The position numbers and the translations under genes are program-made. A DNA stretch of 12,545 bases from Nitrosopumilales archaeon CG15_BIG_FIL_POST_REV_8_21_14_020_37_12 (lineage in GTDB: Archaea; Thermoproteota; Nitrososphaeria; Nitrososphaerales; Nitrosopumilaceae), in the NCBI GenBank assembly GCA_002781805.1, contig PFFZ01000068.1, positions 1 through 12,545 of the forward strand, in the 5' to 3' direction. This document shows positions 5,061-12,054 of this stretch, piece by piece (position 1 is the first letter of the stretch; each line of letters begins with the position of its first letter). The notes beneath the pieces are model-generated. The model was not told the origin of the DNA. It did not search any database and saw only the letters and a list, made by a program, of their open reading frames with translations.

Positions 5061-6647
5061 TTAGATATATTTTGAAATCTCCTTTGCAACTTGTTTTCTT
5101 CCAATGTCTGAAATTAACGGACCTATTTTTGGACCTCTGGAAGTTCCAAGTATTATCTGGTATAACACTTTGAAGAAATCTTTTGGTTCTATGTTGTTTG
5201 ATTTTGCAATTTGGTAAATTGTATTTTGTATGTCTTCTGGTTCCTTCTCAGATGATAATGCCTCTGTGAGAATTTTTAGAGATATCTTGGCCGTCTCATC
5301 CAGATCTATCTCTGTTTTTTCCTGCTGATCAAATTCATCTGCAAAGTTACCTGCCAATTCGATTATTTTTTCAATTGATTGTTCTGGATTTTTAATCACT
5401 CCATAATCTATTAGTTTTTTCATCACTCTTTCTATTCTGTTTTCTTTGAACATCTTTGCCAATTCTACTAATAGTCTATAATTTACATGGATGCGAGGTT
5501 GCTTTGGTATTTCAAGCAAATTGACATACTCATAAAGTCCCTTTGATTTTGTGAGTTTGGCTTGGTTGTCTACCTTTACTTTGCCAAAATAAATGTCTTC
5601 GAGTTCATCATATTCGTTCATTAGAGCTGGAATGTCCTCAAGTCCAAGTTCCCTTGCGCCAGTAATTCTCTTGTAGAGTAATAATAGGATTGATTTCGAG
5701 TCTCCAAACTCCAACCATTTCTGTGCAGTGACAACATTTCCTAGTGATTTTGAAATTTTCTTTCCTCCTTTGTCTAAAAACATTTCATATTTCACGTGAT
5801 GTGGATGTGGATAATCTAGGATCTCATCTGCTACCCAGTCATTGACCTTGACTGAATCCATTATGTCTTTTCCATATGCTTCAAATCTAACATCAAACGC
5901 AGCCCACCTTGCAGCAAATTCTACTTTCCATGCCAATTTTCCCAAATCTTTGGTGATGTCTGCTTCCCCTTCATGACCACATCCATTGATCATTTTTGAG
6001 CCTATTTCCGTATCATGGCATCTGTATTTGACTTTCATTTCGTTTTCTATGTATTCAAATGCTTCTGCTGTGTATAGTCTGTTGCAGCTTGCACATACTG
6101 GAAAATATGGCAGAAACTTTTGATATTTCTCCTGTCCTACTAATTCTGAAATCTTATCTCCGATCTTTGTGCTATTTTGTAAGATTGTATGTATTTGGTC
6201 TTTTAGAAGTCCTTTCTTGTATGTGTCAAATGCTCTTCTAAATTCGTATTTTATTCCGGTCTTATCTAACCCGTCTAACAGGATGCTACTCATATGCATT
6301 CCATATGATTCATGACAACCAAATGGATCTGGAATTAAAGATACGGGCTTTGCTAAATGTTCTTCTAGTGATTTAGGAAATCCTTCCGGAATCTTTCTTA
6401 ATCCGTCCAAATCATCCGAATATGCAATTAATTCAGATTTGTATCCCATGTTTTCCAGTGCAAGTTTTACCCCGTATGCTCTTACTGCATCTCCTAAACT
6501 TCCTATGTGTGGAACTCCTGATGCCCCAAGACCACTTTCAACTTTGAGCAGATCTAGATTTCTACCTAGACATTTTTCACGTTCTATTAACTCAAATGCT
6601 AATTTGTCAATCCAAGTTCCCTTGCCAATAATCTCTTGTTCTTCCAT
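5061..6647 (-). CDS. lysS: Lysyl-tRNA synthetase, class I (LysRS-I)
   Basis: Charges tRNA-Lys with lysine in the cytoplasm. At 528 aa it has the archaeal class I LysRS length and signatures. The HIGH-type element is GLGASGVPHIGSLG (His47-Ile48-Gly49), and the KMSKS-type loop is KISKS at 297-301. A Cys cluster (Cys185-x2-Cys188, Cys210, Cys223-Gly-His) fits an inserted zinc-binding region. The C-terminal third is helical, as in the alpha-helix-cage anticodon domain of class I LysRS. This is the form used by most archaea in place of the class II enzyme of eukaryotes and most bacteria. The ATG at 6647 lies 2 nt after the elp3 stop, so the genes are co-transcribed and probably translationally coupled. 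Identification is firm. Confidence 0.96.
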   Translation of the reverse strand: MEEQEIIGKGTWIDKLAFELIEREKCLGRNLDLLKVESGLGASGVPHIGSLGDAVRAYGVKLALENMGYKSELIAYSDDLDGLRKIPEGFPKSLEEHLAKPVSLIPDPFGCHESYGMHMSSILLDGLDKTGIKYEFRRAFDTYKKGLLKDQIHTILQNSTKIGDKISELVGQEKYQKFLPYFPVCASCNRLYTAEAFEYIENEMKVKYRCHDTEIGSKMINGCGHEGEADITKDLGKLAWKVEFAARWAAFDVRFEAYGKDIMDSVKVNDWVADEILDYPHPHHVKYEMFLDKGGKKISKSLGNVVTAQKWLEFGDSKSILLLLYKRITGARELGLEDIPALMNEYDELEDIYFGKVKVDNQAKLTKSKGLYEYVNLLEIPKQPRIHVNYRLLVELAKMFKENRIERVMKKLIDYGVIKNPEQSIEKIIELAGNFADEFDQQEKTEIDLDETAKISLKILTEALSSEKEPEDIQNTIYQIAKSNNIEPKDFFKVLYQIILGTSRGPKIGPLISDIGRKQVAKEISKYI

Positions 6648-6649
6648 CT

Positions 6650-8230
6650 CTACAATGATTTAGCCATGTATGGCCCATATAACGAATACCCTATTTTTTG
6701 ATAATATTCTCTAGTTCCGACAGCACTGATTACTAGAAGTTTTTTTGCATCAAATTCTTCTTTTGAAATTTTTTCTGCTTCTTTCATCAGGTTTTTACCC
6801 AATCCTGTATGCTGTATCTCGTTTTCTTCTTTTTCACCTATTTTCAATGATTTTCCATAAACGTGAATTTCACGAACTATGCAGTTTTTGTTCACTTCTT
6901 TTCTATGTGATGCATTACTTGGATTTCTTAATCTCAAAAAACCATAGATTGATTCATTTTGATCTTCATATGACAGGAATATTTCTTTCCCTTCTGACGA
7001 GTCATAATCAATCCTGTTTAGTTTGATATCTGGTTCTTGAGTTCTATTGGATGATAATCCTGCCTCCCTACACCTTATGCACTTACATGAAACTCCCTGT
7101 TTTCTTAGATTTTGATGAACAATCTGTCTGAGATTCCCTGATTTCGGACCTGCAATGATCTCATTTGGTGATATCTCTCTTTGCACTCGCATTATTCTTA
7201 CCCATTTTGGAACCTTTTTCTTAATCTCTGTTAGTACCTGAATCATGTCATCATTTGAATACGGCGTGTATGTGCCATTTTTATATTCATCAAACATTGG
7301 CGTGTTCTCAATTACTAATGCTGGATAAATTTTTAGCATGTCTGGTTTTAGACATGGATCTGTGAACAACTTTTCAAAATCTGCAATGTCTTCTTTTGGC
7401 GTGACTGTTGGAAGACCTGGCATCATATGTGCAACAATTTTGTATCCTGCATCTTTGGAAATCTGAAATGATTCAATTACATCATTGTAATTGTGACCTC
7501 TATTGACGATCTTGTAAATTCTCTCTTGTAGTGACTGAACTCCTATCTCGACTCTTGTTATCCCATAATTGAGCATTGCGTCCACATGTTCTTGTTTGCA
7601 ATAATCCGGTTTTGTTTCAATTGTGAATCCTACATTTCTTATTCTTGCATGTTCGTTATTTGATTTTGCCTCCTCTAGCGATTTTGAATCTGTTCCGTTT
7701 AATGCATCATAACATAATTTGATGAAATTTTCTTGATATTCTTTTGGCATGAACAAAAATGTTCCACCTACTATGACAATTTCCATTTTAGATGGATCAT
7801 GTCCAAATGCAATCAGTTTTTTAATTTTAGATGTTATCTGCAATTTTGGGTCATAGTTATTTTCAATCGCGTTAAGTGTTGACGGTTCATTTCCTGTATA
7901 GCTATTTGGAGAATTAAACTCAATTCCGCCTGGACAATATGTGCATCTTCCATGGGGACATGCATATGGCTTTGGCATTAGTGCAATCACTGATACTCCT
8001 GATGCTGTTTTGATTGGTTTTTTTAACAGTACTTTTCTTAGTTTTGAGAACTCTGCCTCTTTTGCCATGGATAATATTTCGTGGTTTCTTGGTATCCTTT
8101 CTAGAGAATATTTTGCACAAATTCTTTTGATCTCGTCTTTTACCTGTCTTTTTGTAGGTTCATTTATTGTTAGTAGGTTCTGTGTAATTTCTGTACATGC
8201 TTTTGAAAATATCGGATCCATATTACTCAT
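6650..8230 (-). CDS. elp3: Elp3-family tRNA U34 carboxymethyltransferase (radical SAM plus GNAT)
   Basis: Elp3 uses a radical-SAM cluster and acetyl-CoA to build the cm5 group on wobble U34 of certain tRNAs. From the ATG at 8230 the protein is 526 aa. The [4Fe-4S] motif is Cys91-x4-Cys96-x2-Cys99 in ACPHGRCTYCPGG, the short archaeal form. The radical-SAM barrel follows (VIVGGTF, FTIETKPD, VEIGVQS, HMMPGLP). A CKCIRCREAG motif matches the zinc-binding linker of Elp3. The C-terminus is an acetyltransferase domain (GLGKNLMKEAEKIS, AVGTREYYQKIGY). No other Elongator subunit is nearby, as is normal in archaea, where Elp3 works alone. Other in-frame starts are ATG 8254, ATG 8221 and TTG 8272. I favour 8230 because a TATA-like TTATTTAAC (about 8262-8270) then gives a short leader. 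It heads the operon with lysS. Confidence 0.95.
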   Translation of the reverse strand: MSNMDPIFSKACTEITQNLLTINEPTKRQVKDEIKRICAKYSLERIPRNHEILSMAKEAEFSKLRKVLLKKPIKTASGVSVIALMPKPYACPHGRCTYCPGGIEFNSPNSYTGNEPSTLNAIENNYDPKLQITSKIKKLIAFGHDPSKMEIVIVGGTFLFMPKEYQENFIKLCYDALNGTDSKSLEEAKSNNEHARIRNVGFTIETKPDYCKQEHVDAMLNYGITRVEIGVQSLQERIYKIVNRGHNYNDVIESFQISKDAGYKIVAHMMPGLPTVTPKEDIADFEKLFTDPCLKPDMLKIYPALVIENTPMFDEYKNGTYTPYSNDDMIQVLTEIKKKVPKWVRIMRVQREISPNEIIAGPKSGNLRQIVHQNLRKQGVSCKCIRCREAGLSSNRTQEPDIKLNRIDYDSSEGKEIFLSYEDQNESIYGFLRLRNPSNASHRKEVNKNCIVREIHVYGKSLKIGEKEENEIQHTGLGKNLMKEAEKISKEEFDAKKLLVISAVGTREYYQKIGYSLYGPYMAKSL

Positions 8231-8261
8231 GTTTACCCATGTTGATCTAGACATAAATTCG

Positions 8262-8270
8262 TTAAATAAC
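8262..8270 (-). promoter_or_regulatory. Possible TATA box of the elp3-lysS operon
   Basis: On the minus strand GTTATTTAA lies about 36 bp before the ATG at 8230, predicting transcription start near 8240 and a leader of about ten bases. It argues against starts at 8254 and 8272, which lie too near or inside the box. Confidence 0.4.
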
Positions 8271-8348
8271 AAATGTACGCTGCCGCCTATCTATGCTCAA
8301 AAAACTAAGTTGCCTCTATTGATTTTACAGCATGTTCATTTTGTTGTT

Positions 8349-9587
8349 TTATTCTGAATTGTTTGTCTGAGTACTGCCTTTTCTCTGTTCTTTTTTGTAT
8401 TCTATCTTCAACCAAATTGGGGTGATGATTGTTGTTACTGCCACCATAATTACAATTGTCGAATATACGTCTGATGTCAAAACTCCAGATGACACTCCCA
8501 CTCCTGCTACTATTAACCCGACTTCTCCTCTGGAAATCATTCCGATTCCAACTCTCAATCCCTGCGCTTTATTTTTCAAGAATACCATTGCAGGAAGTCC
8601 GCATCCAAAGAGTTTTGTTGTAATTGCAATTGCAATAGTTATGCCACTTAGCATTAGTATCTCCCAACTTACTTGCCTAAAGTCTACCTGTGCTCCAATT
8701 ATTGCAAAAAATAATGGTGCAAAGATCAGTCCAATTTTCCCGATAAAATTTTCGACTTTCTCAAATACCTTGGTAGTAGATAGCGCCATTCCTACTGCAA
8801 ACGCCCCTACTATTGGTGAAAGTCCTATTGACCCTGCAAGCGCAGCCGCTCCAAAAAACACCGCAGTTGCGATTCCCTCTACACTACCTTTTGCTTTCCA
8901 TAATTTTGGCGTGATGATTTTTGGAATAATTAAAACTGATACTATCAGCATTATGGCAAAGAATCCCAAAACCTGAAGAATTGTTATTGTGACGTCCATT
9001 ATGTCGATATTCTCCACTCCGCCACTTGCGCCTGCCATTGATGTTACTACTGATAATACTGCAATTGCCAAGATGTCATCTACAACAGCTGCTCCTATGA
9101 TGAGGCGAGCTTCTGGCGTTTTCAGCTTTCCAAATTCACTTAAAACCTGAATTGAGATCGCAATACTTGTTGCCGTAAGCGCTGTGGCAATTAACATTGA
9201 TTGAAGTGCATCATAACCAAACATCTGAAAAACCAGCAATCCTGCAAAAAATGGAACTATTACACCAAGCGTTCCAACTGTGAAGGATGCTTTCCCTCCC
9301 TTGAGAAATTCTTTTGGCGTCATTTCAAGTCCTGCCATAAATAAAATTACAATTGCACCAATTTCTCCAAGCACTCGTATCTCGTCATTTATGTGGAGAA
9401 GTGGTAATCCTTCTGGATTTAGTATGTAAGCTCCTAGTGCAAATGGTCCTATGACCATTCCTGCAATTAGCTCTCCTAGCACGATTGGAAGTTTGAGTCG
9501 CAGAAACAACTCTGCCATTAATTTTGCAGCAAATAGTAAAATTCCAACACCTATGATCGTTTCAATGAAATGTGCTTCTGCTGCCAA
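8349..9587 (-). CDS. Monovalent cation:proton antiporter, CPA2/NapA type
   Basis: A 412-aa polytopic membrane protein (about 12-13 spans) of the Na+(K+)/H+ exchanger family, which sets cytoplasmic pH and Na+ in exchange for protons. The ion-binding pair is Asp170-Asp171 in GAAVVDDILAI, the double acidic motif of electrogenic NapA-like proteins. A Lys in the TM10 region (TTKLFGCG, Lys325) matches the conserved lysine that pairs with the first Asp in NapA. TALTATSIAIS fits the unwound TM4, and GMISRGEVGLIVAGV is a family signature. There is no C-terminal TrkA-N/RCK domain, so it is the short form rather than KefB or KefC. The start is a TTG at 9587. TM1 begins immediately after it, no Met occurs before residue 24, and a TATA box lies about 35 bp upstream. 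Na+ versus K+ preference cannot be read. Confidence 0.92.
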   Translation of the reverse strand: MAAEAHFIETIIGVGILLFAAKLMAELFLRLKLPIVLGELIAGMVIGPFALGAYILNPEGLPLLHINDEIRVLGEIGAIVILFMAGLEMTPKEFLKGGKASFTVGTLGVIVPFFAGLLVFQMFGYDALQSMLIATALTATSIAISIQVLSEFGKLKTPEARLIIGAAVVDDILAIAVLSVVTSMAGASGGVENIDIMDVTITILQVLGFFAIMLIVSVLIIPKIITPKLWKAKGSVEGIATAVFFGAAALAGSIGLSPIVGAFAVGMALSTTKVFEKVENFIGKIGLIFAPLFFAIIGAQVDFRQVSWEILMLSGITIAIAITTKLFGCGLPAMVFLKNKAQGLRVGIGMISRGEVGLIVAGVGVSSGVLTSDVYSTIVIMVAVTTIITPIWLKIEYKKEQRKGSTQTNNSE

Positions 9588-9618
9588 GTTTGTTCTAAAT
9601 CTGATTTAGAAATCACCC

Positions 9619-9625
9619 ATATAAG
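9619..9625 (-). promoter_or_regulatory. TATA box of the antiporter gene
   Basis: CTTATAT on the minus strand, inside the 76-bp space between purM and the antiporter. It is centred about 35 bp before the TTG at 9587, predicting a leader near nine bases and supporting that unusual start codon. Confidence 0.6.
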
Positions 9626-9639
9626 GCGATATTTAGTTG

Positions 9640-9644
9640 AAAAA
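9640..9644 (-). terminator. Possible T-tract after purM
   Basis: On the minus strand a run of five T residues (GTAATTTTTCAAC) lies about 20 bases after the purM stop codon, just upstream of the antiporter promoter. It is short, so the call is weak. Confidence 0.25.
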
Positions 9645-9663
9645 TTACTTCGTATTGGTCTAA

Positions 9664-10686
9664 TTATGCAATTTTTATCGAGTTTACAAAAACCCCTTTC
9701 CTTGAAATGATCTGGCCGATCTCTTGACTTTCAATTTTGTATTTTTTGAAAATTGATTTGACTTTTGTTACCTGGTCTTTTGGAACTATCGCACAAAATC
9801 CTATTCCCATGTTGAATGTCTTGTACATTTCATCTTGTTTTACTCCCTGTTCTTCTATTAATCCCATAATTGGGGGTATTTTTGGTAATGTGTCAATATT
9901 GTAGCCTATTTTTTTGAGTCTTGTTAGCTTTGTAAATGCCCCTCCTGTAATGTGAGCCAATCCATTAACTTTGCATTTTTGGATGATTTCAAGCACAGGT
10001 TTTACGTAAATCTCTGTGGGTGTCAATAATGCATCTCCTATGACGCCCACACCCTTGACTTTGTCTTTTACAGAGTATTTTGTAAGTAGAGCTTTTCTTG
10101 CAAGAGAGTAACCATTTGAATGTACTCCGCTACTTTTTGCACCCACAATTACATCTCCCTGTTTTATTTTATTTCCCAGGATCATGTCTTTTTTTGTTAG
10201 TATCCCTACCACCATTCCTGCCAAATCAAACGCGAATCCATTCCCTTCAATCACATCTGGCATTATTGCAGTCTCTCCTCCGACAATTGGCACTGCTGAT
10301 TTTTTAGCTCCTTTGACTAATCCTTCCACGATCTTTTTGAAAATTATTTGATCATTTTTGTTTGCTGCAATATAATCCACAAATGAAATTGGTGTTGCAC
10401 CAATGCATATTATGTCATTTACGTTCATTGCCACACAATCGATCCCTATTGTATCGTATTTTTTCATCATGTTTGCAATTACTACCTTGGTTCCAACACC
10501 GTCTGTGTGGGTAGCTAGTAATTCTCCGCCAGGAATTTCTACAATTCCTGCATAATGACCAAAGCCATGCGTAATCTTTGCCATTTTTTGAAATTTGTGG
10601 GTTGATTGAATTAATTTCCCAATGGCCACTTGACTCTTTTTGATTTTTGAGATGTCTACGCCTGCCTTTTTGTATGTTAGATCCAT
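9664..10686 (-). CDS. purM: Phosphoribosylformylglycinamidine cyclo-ligase (AIR synthetase)
   Basis: Catalyses the ATP-dependent ring closure of formylglycinamidine ribonucleotide to aminoimidazole ribonucleotide, the fifth step of de novo purine synthesis. The 340-aa product has the PurM layout. The phosphate-binding THTDGVGTK is at 60-67, and MNVNDIICIGATP follows with its conserved Asp91. Further on are VGGETAIMPDVI, KSSGVHSNGYSLARK and the late ITGGAFTKLTRL. Length equals the family norm. The ATG at 10686 is preceded at about 27 bp by a TATA-like TTTTATTC, so the mRNA is probably leaderless and purM is independently transcribed. No other purine gene is in the window, which fits the scattered purine genes of archaea. 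Identification is firm. Confidence 0.96.
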   Translation of the reverse strand: MDLTYKKAGVDISKIKKSQVAIGKLIQSTHKFQKMAKITHGFGHYAGIVEIPGGELLATHTDGVGTKVVIANMMKKYDTIGIDCVAMNVNDIICIGATPISFVDYIAANKNDQIIFKKIVEGLVKGAKKSAVPIVGGETAIMPDVIEGNGFAFDLAGMVVGILTKKDMILGNKIKQGDVIVGAKSSGVHSNGYSLARKALLTKYSVKDKVKGVGVIGDALLTPTEIYVKPVLEIIQKCKVNGLAHITGGAFTKLTRLKKIGYNIDTLPKIPPIMGLIEEQGVKQDEMYKTFNMGIGFCAIVPKDQVTKVKSIFKKYKIESQEIGQIISRKGVFVNSIKIA

Positions 10687-10708
10687 AGACTCATGCGGAT
10701 TTGTTTTG

Positions 10709-10716
10709 AATAAAAG
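10709..10716 (-). promoter_or_regulatory. TATA box of purM
   Basis: TTTTATTC on the minus strand is centred about 27 bp before the purM ATG. It lies in the 48-bp gap after the PAC2 gene and shows purM need not depend on read-through. Confidence 0.5.
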
Positions 10717-10734
10717 AATTTGCCTGTTTTTAGA

Positions 10735-11463
10735 TCACATGTACATTCCAGCTATCTCTTCTCTATGTTCGACATATTTTTGAGATAGTTCGCTGAATTC
10801 TGAATGTAGTCTGTCTTTTTCCTCTTTTAACTCTGTGGTGTCTATGTTCATAAAGTAGAATCGATTCAACGCCTCAATCAGGGTTGATGCTGCAGCAGGA
10901 TCAGGTGATATCTTGTTTGCTTTTGCTAATAGTGCTATTCCTTGAATCTCTCTTACTAGACATTCATTCAAAATGCCTCCTGGTAATCCCGTGATGAATC
11001 CTTGTGGGATCATACTGATGTCTCTGTCTGCCATCGTTCTTACCAAATCTTCTTCTGCTGCACAGTATGCCTTATTGTCATGTTCATTACTTGCAACTCC
11101 ATCTAAAATTACAATCTCTTTTGATCCTTTTATTTCTGCCCAATCTAAAATTGATGACACTAATGAATAAAGTCCTTCCATTCTCAATGTTATCTCACAA
11201 ATTATTGCACATACTGTCCCTTTTTCATCTGCATAGAATCTAAATGGATGGCGTAATCTACCTCTCATAAAAACTGTTGATGGTGGAAGATATTTTGATC
11301 TCATTACCGCAATTTCTTTCATCTCAAGCTGATCAATTATGTGGTTGATTGCAATTGGTCCTACTAATCCTGCACCAACAAAACCTGCAAAGATGATTGG
11401 ACTTTTAAGATCAATCTTTTCTAATTCAAATACTTCTGCTTCCGGAAATTCTTTTGCCATCAT
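10735..11463 (-). CDS. PAC2-family proteasome assembly chaperone with C-terminal HbYX motif
   Basis: A 242-aa protein of the PAC2 (COG2047) family. The family fold shows in SPIIFAGFVGAGLVGPIAINHII near the N-terminus, KEIVILDGVASNE at 115-127, and MIPQGFITGLPGGILNECL at 151-169. After the globular domain a charged helix (about 208-238) probably forms a coiled coil. The last three residues are Met240-Tyr241-Met242, a hydrophobic-Tyr-X (HbYX) end. In PAN, Rpt subunits and the archaeal PAC2 homologue PbaB, such ends dock into pockets of the 20S alpha ring. I infer that this protein binds and perhaps opens or assembles the 20S proteasome. No proteasome subunit gene is in the window. Two consecutive ATG codons (11463 and 11460) begin the gene. 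It lies 48 bp upstream of purM on the same strand. Confidence 0.9.
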   Translation of the reverse strand: MMAKEFPEAEVFELEKIDLKSPIIFAGFVGAGLVGPIAINHIIDQLEMKEIAVMRSKYLPPSTVFMRGRLRHPFRFYADEKGTVCAIICEITLRMEGLYSLVSSILDWAEIKGSKEIVILDGVASNEHDNKAYCAAEEDLVRTMADRDISMIPQGFITGLPGGILNECLVREIQGIALLAKANKISPDPAAASTLIEALNRFYFMNIDTTELKEEKDRLHSEFSELSQKYVEHREEIAGMYM

Positions 11464-11544
11464 TTACGTCGATTTGTTCTATCTAATTACTTTACTGGCT
11501 AAGTATTTTGTAACCAAAGTGTTAGGCGTTTTCCATTTTTTATA

Positions 11545-11892
11545 TTAATTGTTCTTTTGCATAAACAAACTTAGCATGAGTCTGCCCTTGTCTGTTATTG
11601 AATATATCACATTTGGTCCTATTGCTTCTTTTTGGATAAAGTTGTAATCAACACATAGGTGCAGATAGTTTAGAAATGATCTTTTCATTCTGATTTTTGA
11701 TTTTGAATACAAATCAGAAAATGTCATTGGATTTCCTCTTAACTGATACAATAATTTCAAAAGTGATAATGTACTGTAGTCTTTGGTTCTTGCCTTAACT
11801 GCATCTAGTACTTGCTCGTCTCTTTTTATAATAAAATCCCCAAATTGATCTGCTACCTCTACAGGTACGTATGTTAATCTTGCTCGCATCAT
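11545..11892 (-). CDS. Small winged-helix protein, probable transcription regulator
   Basis: A 115-aa basic protein. The first 35 residues (RLTYVPVEVADQFGDFIIKRDEQVLDAV) precede a winged-helix pattern: helix 1 LSLLKLLYQL, helix 2 TFSDLYSKSK, recognition helix MKRSFLNYLHLCVDYNFI, and a beta wing EAIGPNVIYSITDKGRLML. The ending YSITDKGRLML is typical of MarR/PadR-like or thaumarchaeal stand-alone winged helices. No ligand-binding domain or cysteine sensor is seen. Two ATG codons in a row (11892 and 11889) start the gene. A perfect inverted repeat begins at the start codon and a TATA-like box lies about 27 bp upstream, so self-repression is likely. It is divergent from the Na+/Ca2+ exchanger gene, which could be a target. 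Exact family unknown. Confidence 0.75.
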   Translation of the reverse strand: MMRARLTYVPVEVADQFGDFIIKRDEQVLDAVKARTKDYSTLSLLKLLYQLRGNPMTFSDLYSKSKIRMKRSFLNYLHLCVDYNFIQKEAIGPNVIYSITDKGRLMLSLFMQKNN

Positions 11893-11908
11893 ACCGTATG
11901 GTACGGTA
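11892..11908. promoter_or_regulatory. Inverted repeat, probable operator of the winged-helix gene
   Basis: TACCGTA-TGG-TACGGTA is a perfect 7-bp inverted repeat with a 3-bp spacer. It spans from the first base of the winged-helix start codon up to the TATA region. A protein bound there would block transcription start, the common site for archaeal repressors. A dimeric winged helix is the natural candidate. Confidence 0.55.
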
Positions 11909-11915
11909 CATTACC

Positions 11916-11923
11916 TTATTAAT
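11916..11923 (-). promoter_or_regulatory. Probable TATA box of the winged-helix gene
   Basis: On the minus strand TTAATAAG is centred about 27 bp before the ATG at 11892, predicting a leaderless transcript. The inverted repeat lies between this box and the start codon. Confidence 0.45.
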
Positions 11924-12026
11924 CTTGAGTCTCTTTTTGTTGATCCATCTAGCTGATTTTTTTACACTGTTTTGTGCCTATTGGCCATTTTACCTCTTAG
12001 GAATATTCTTGGATCATCTCATCCAA

Positions 12027-12032
12027 TTTAAA
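12027..12032 (+). promoter_or_regulatory. Probable TATA box of the exchanger gene
   Basis: TTTAAA is centred about 25 bp before the GTG at 12055 and predicts a leaderless mRNA. The rest of 11909-12054 holds no other gene that I can support. An 8-bp palindrome AACCGGTT directly follows (12031-12038). TTATAC at 12037-12042 is an alternative box but sits too close to the GTG. Confidence 0.45.
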
Positions 12033-12054
12033 CCGGTTATACCTGTATTTTTTT

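Noticed and set aside
7920..8120. Minus-strand 66-codon basic frame
   Set aside because: It lies wholly within elp3 in another frame, across the radical-SAM Cys motif that proves the elp3 frame.
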